Made by a program: the position numbers and the translations under genes. The notes beneath the pieces were generated by a model. It worked only from the letters and a program-made list of their open reading frames with translations, made no database searches and was not told where the DNA came from. A stretch of 64,000 nucleotides of DNA from Sepiola atlantica. Lineage: Eukaryota; Mollusca; Cephalopoda; Sepiida; Sepiolidae. The first letter of the stretch is position 1. The number at the start of each line of letters is the position of its first letter. The stretch lies in the NCBI GenBank assembly GCA_963556195.1, contig OY744546.1, forward strand, positions 69,358,803 to 69,422,802, written 5' to 3'. Below, in pieces: positions 54,965-57,900 of the stretch.

Positions 54965-57900
54965 CACTAATTTTATTCAAAATTTTGAAGAAACTGTTTG
55001 AAGCAGCCTCAACTTTAAATCGCCGATCTCAACATTTGCTTATAAGCTTTAGGTTTAGTTCGGTAAAAGTCGGTCTGGTTCGGTTCAAATTCTGTATAAG
55101 CACCAAAAAGACTCGTATGAAACAAAAAATTCAAGTTGAAATGAAAGTGTAATTGTCAACGAGGATTTGACAAATTAGTTTCCACGGTGTTTAAAACGTA
55201 CGAGAGTGCAAATAGAATTCAAACAGTTTTGTTGGTTTTATTGACATTTAAACATGGAAAGTGATTCATATATTTTATTTCAATGACTATTCTCACCGCG
55301 GTTGTTGTTGTTATATTCACAACGTTTCGGTCGATGTCACCTCAGACCTTCAAGCGCATCTTTTTTTTTTTTTTAACTTGCGAACCTTCTGGTCAAACTT
55401 GGAAATATTTATGTTGAACTCGGGAACCTGTACGGAATTTCGATCTGACCCCTTTATTTAATTCACGGGGTAGATTGTTCTCATTCGGTCAGCCATGAGC
55501 GGGTAGAAGTAGAAACGAAAGCGATACAACAAACCACGTCGAAATCAAAAAGTAAAAATAAAAAAAGAACAAACTGTCCACGTGAAATGCAACAATTTAC
55601 GGTACTTCTACAGAATTTGAACCGAACTGGGTTTTTTTTTAACCCTAATCTAAGTTTTAGGTTTAGTTCAACAAAAGTCGGTTTGGTTCAAATTCTGTAT
55701 AAGCATCTAATTTACAGAAACAAATAAACTGCAACAGTGTCTGTAAATAATGGTACTTGTAAGGAATGGGTATCCATATGATGTCAGTACCCAATCAGTC
55801 CAGAGTATTGACTGAGAATACCGAGTCAGTCCTGGAAATAGTTGAAGCAGTTTACGATGTGAAAATCACCTTTTGGGGGTGGGGCTAAAATATGTTTTAA
55901 CCCTAACGCAACTTTTCGCATGTTTAGTGTCGTTTACCGATTTAGTTTTTATTTCGTGACTTTCAAATCGTAAACTGTTTCGGCCATTTCTGGAACTAAC
56001 TTCTCCGTCGATACTAGGTACTGACGGGATAAGTACTGGAATCCTATGGGTGCATATTCCCTACAAGGACCGTGTAAATATATCAGTAAAAAATAAAATG
56101 CAATATAAATAAATCAGTAAGTTCTTTTTTCGTTTCAGGAAACCGAGTTTAATTTTGCATTGTCGGCTGTTTTAACTCGTTACCAGATTTGTTTACCAAG
56201 TCAATAGATTAGGTAGAGGGGGGGGGCATATAAGTGTTTATTATCGCCTATAGTAAGGATTGAACCTTCAACCCTCAGAAGACTGTCACTGATTGTTGAC
56301 CACCGCTTCTAACCATTAGGCCATTAAAACTTCTACCGGATCTCCATGCCTACCACGGAACAAGAACAATCTATCACACGGATTAAATAAAGGCAGCTTC
56401 GGTGCGAAATTCCGTATAGGTTCCCGAATTCGACTAGATGGTTCTTTCGTGAATTTTTACTATCACACCCATCGTAGTTTACACCCCCCTCCCAAATTTC
56501 TCAATCTAACTCTAAAACGAAATAGAAGGAAGCAATGTAGCCAAAAGTGAAGATTGTTTTATTTTGGGATTCTGTTTCGGAAAAGTCAACCATAGATTTT
56601 ACTGGCGTGACGTAAGAGTGAACTATGTACAACGAATGCTACGAAATCGAGAAAACCGAGCAAGTACGCCGTTCCGAATGTTACCGAAGCCCCTCCCCTC
56701 CCTATATAAAGAACGGATTCTAAAACTCCGCCAATAAAATCTATGGGTGACGATTACGAAACAGTACCTCTTTTTTTTTCTGAAACCGGGTACAATTCAG
56801 AAACTTGTTTAAACTATTTTCGAAAGAAAAATTGAATCCTCCCACCCTAAAATATTTATTTAATTTTTAATCTATTTTTTTTTCAGGCTGTTTACATGTA
56901 ATCGCCCTAAAAGGTAGAATCTGATTTTTTTATAGGGTGGGGGGGGGTAAACTACGATGGGTGTGATAGTAAAAAAATACCGGTTCTATAATCCACTGGG
57001 GTGGATTGTTCTTATTCCGTGTCAGCCGTTGGTTAATAATCAGTTCTAAGTGACAGTCATGAAGGTTCAATCTTTACTGCAGACGATAACTAAAAATAAA
57101 ATAAATACTTCGGGTATATGTTACGACGCTCAGCAGAGGCGCGAACGGGGTCCAAAAAAAGAACGAGAAAGGGTTTAAAAACATAAATTTGCAACAAGTG
57201 AAGTTGACCTGCGACGAGAATAGATATTTTTCTATTTACCTATGTAATTTGTTTTTATTTTTACGTATTATGAATGGGTTTTTATTTGATGTAAAAAAAA
57301 AATGTATTGTTTTTTTTTTCCTAAAGGCTCGCACAAAATTCAAGATGGCGATTCACATGCTTTCTTACCAAATGCCCCCCCCCCAAAAAAAAAGCGGCCA
57401 TGTTTTTCCCAAGTTTCGGTGACAAAACTATTGATTTCTAATAAATAGCGGTTGTAACGGTCTAAAAATACAAACAAATGCCACAGGCAAGTTTGAAAAT
57501 AACTTTTACAGCCTACAGTTACTTTTATTTGTTGTATATTTGTTTTTTTAGCGTTTTTACTCTGCTGAGTCTCGTAAAAGATGCCCAATACGGGTATCTT
57601 TAAGAATGATCAGTACGCTGAAAACGCTCAAAAAAACAAATATACAACAAATAAAAGTAACTGTCGTCGATAAAAGTTAATTTAAAACTGACCTGTGATA
57701 TTTGTTTGTATTTTTAAACCGTTCCAACTGCTATTTAGTAGAAATCAATAGTTTTATCACACGAACTTGCAAAAAAAAAAAAAAAATGGCGCTTGCTCGT
57801 AAGACGCCATACTGTCTAAAAAAACGAGTAAAAAATGAACAATAATTTTTTTTTACATCTAATAAAACCCCATTTATAGTACGTCAAAATACAAACAAAT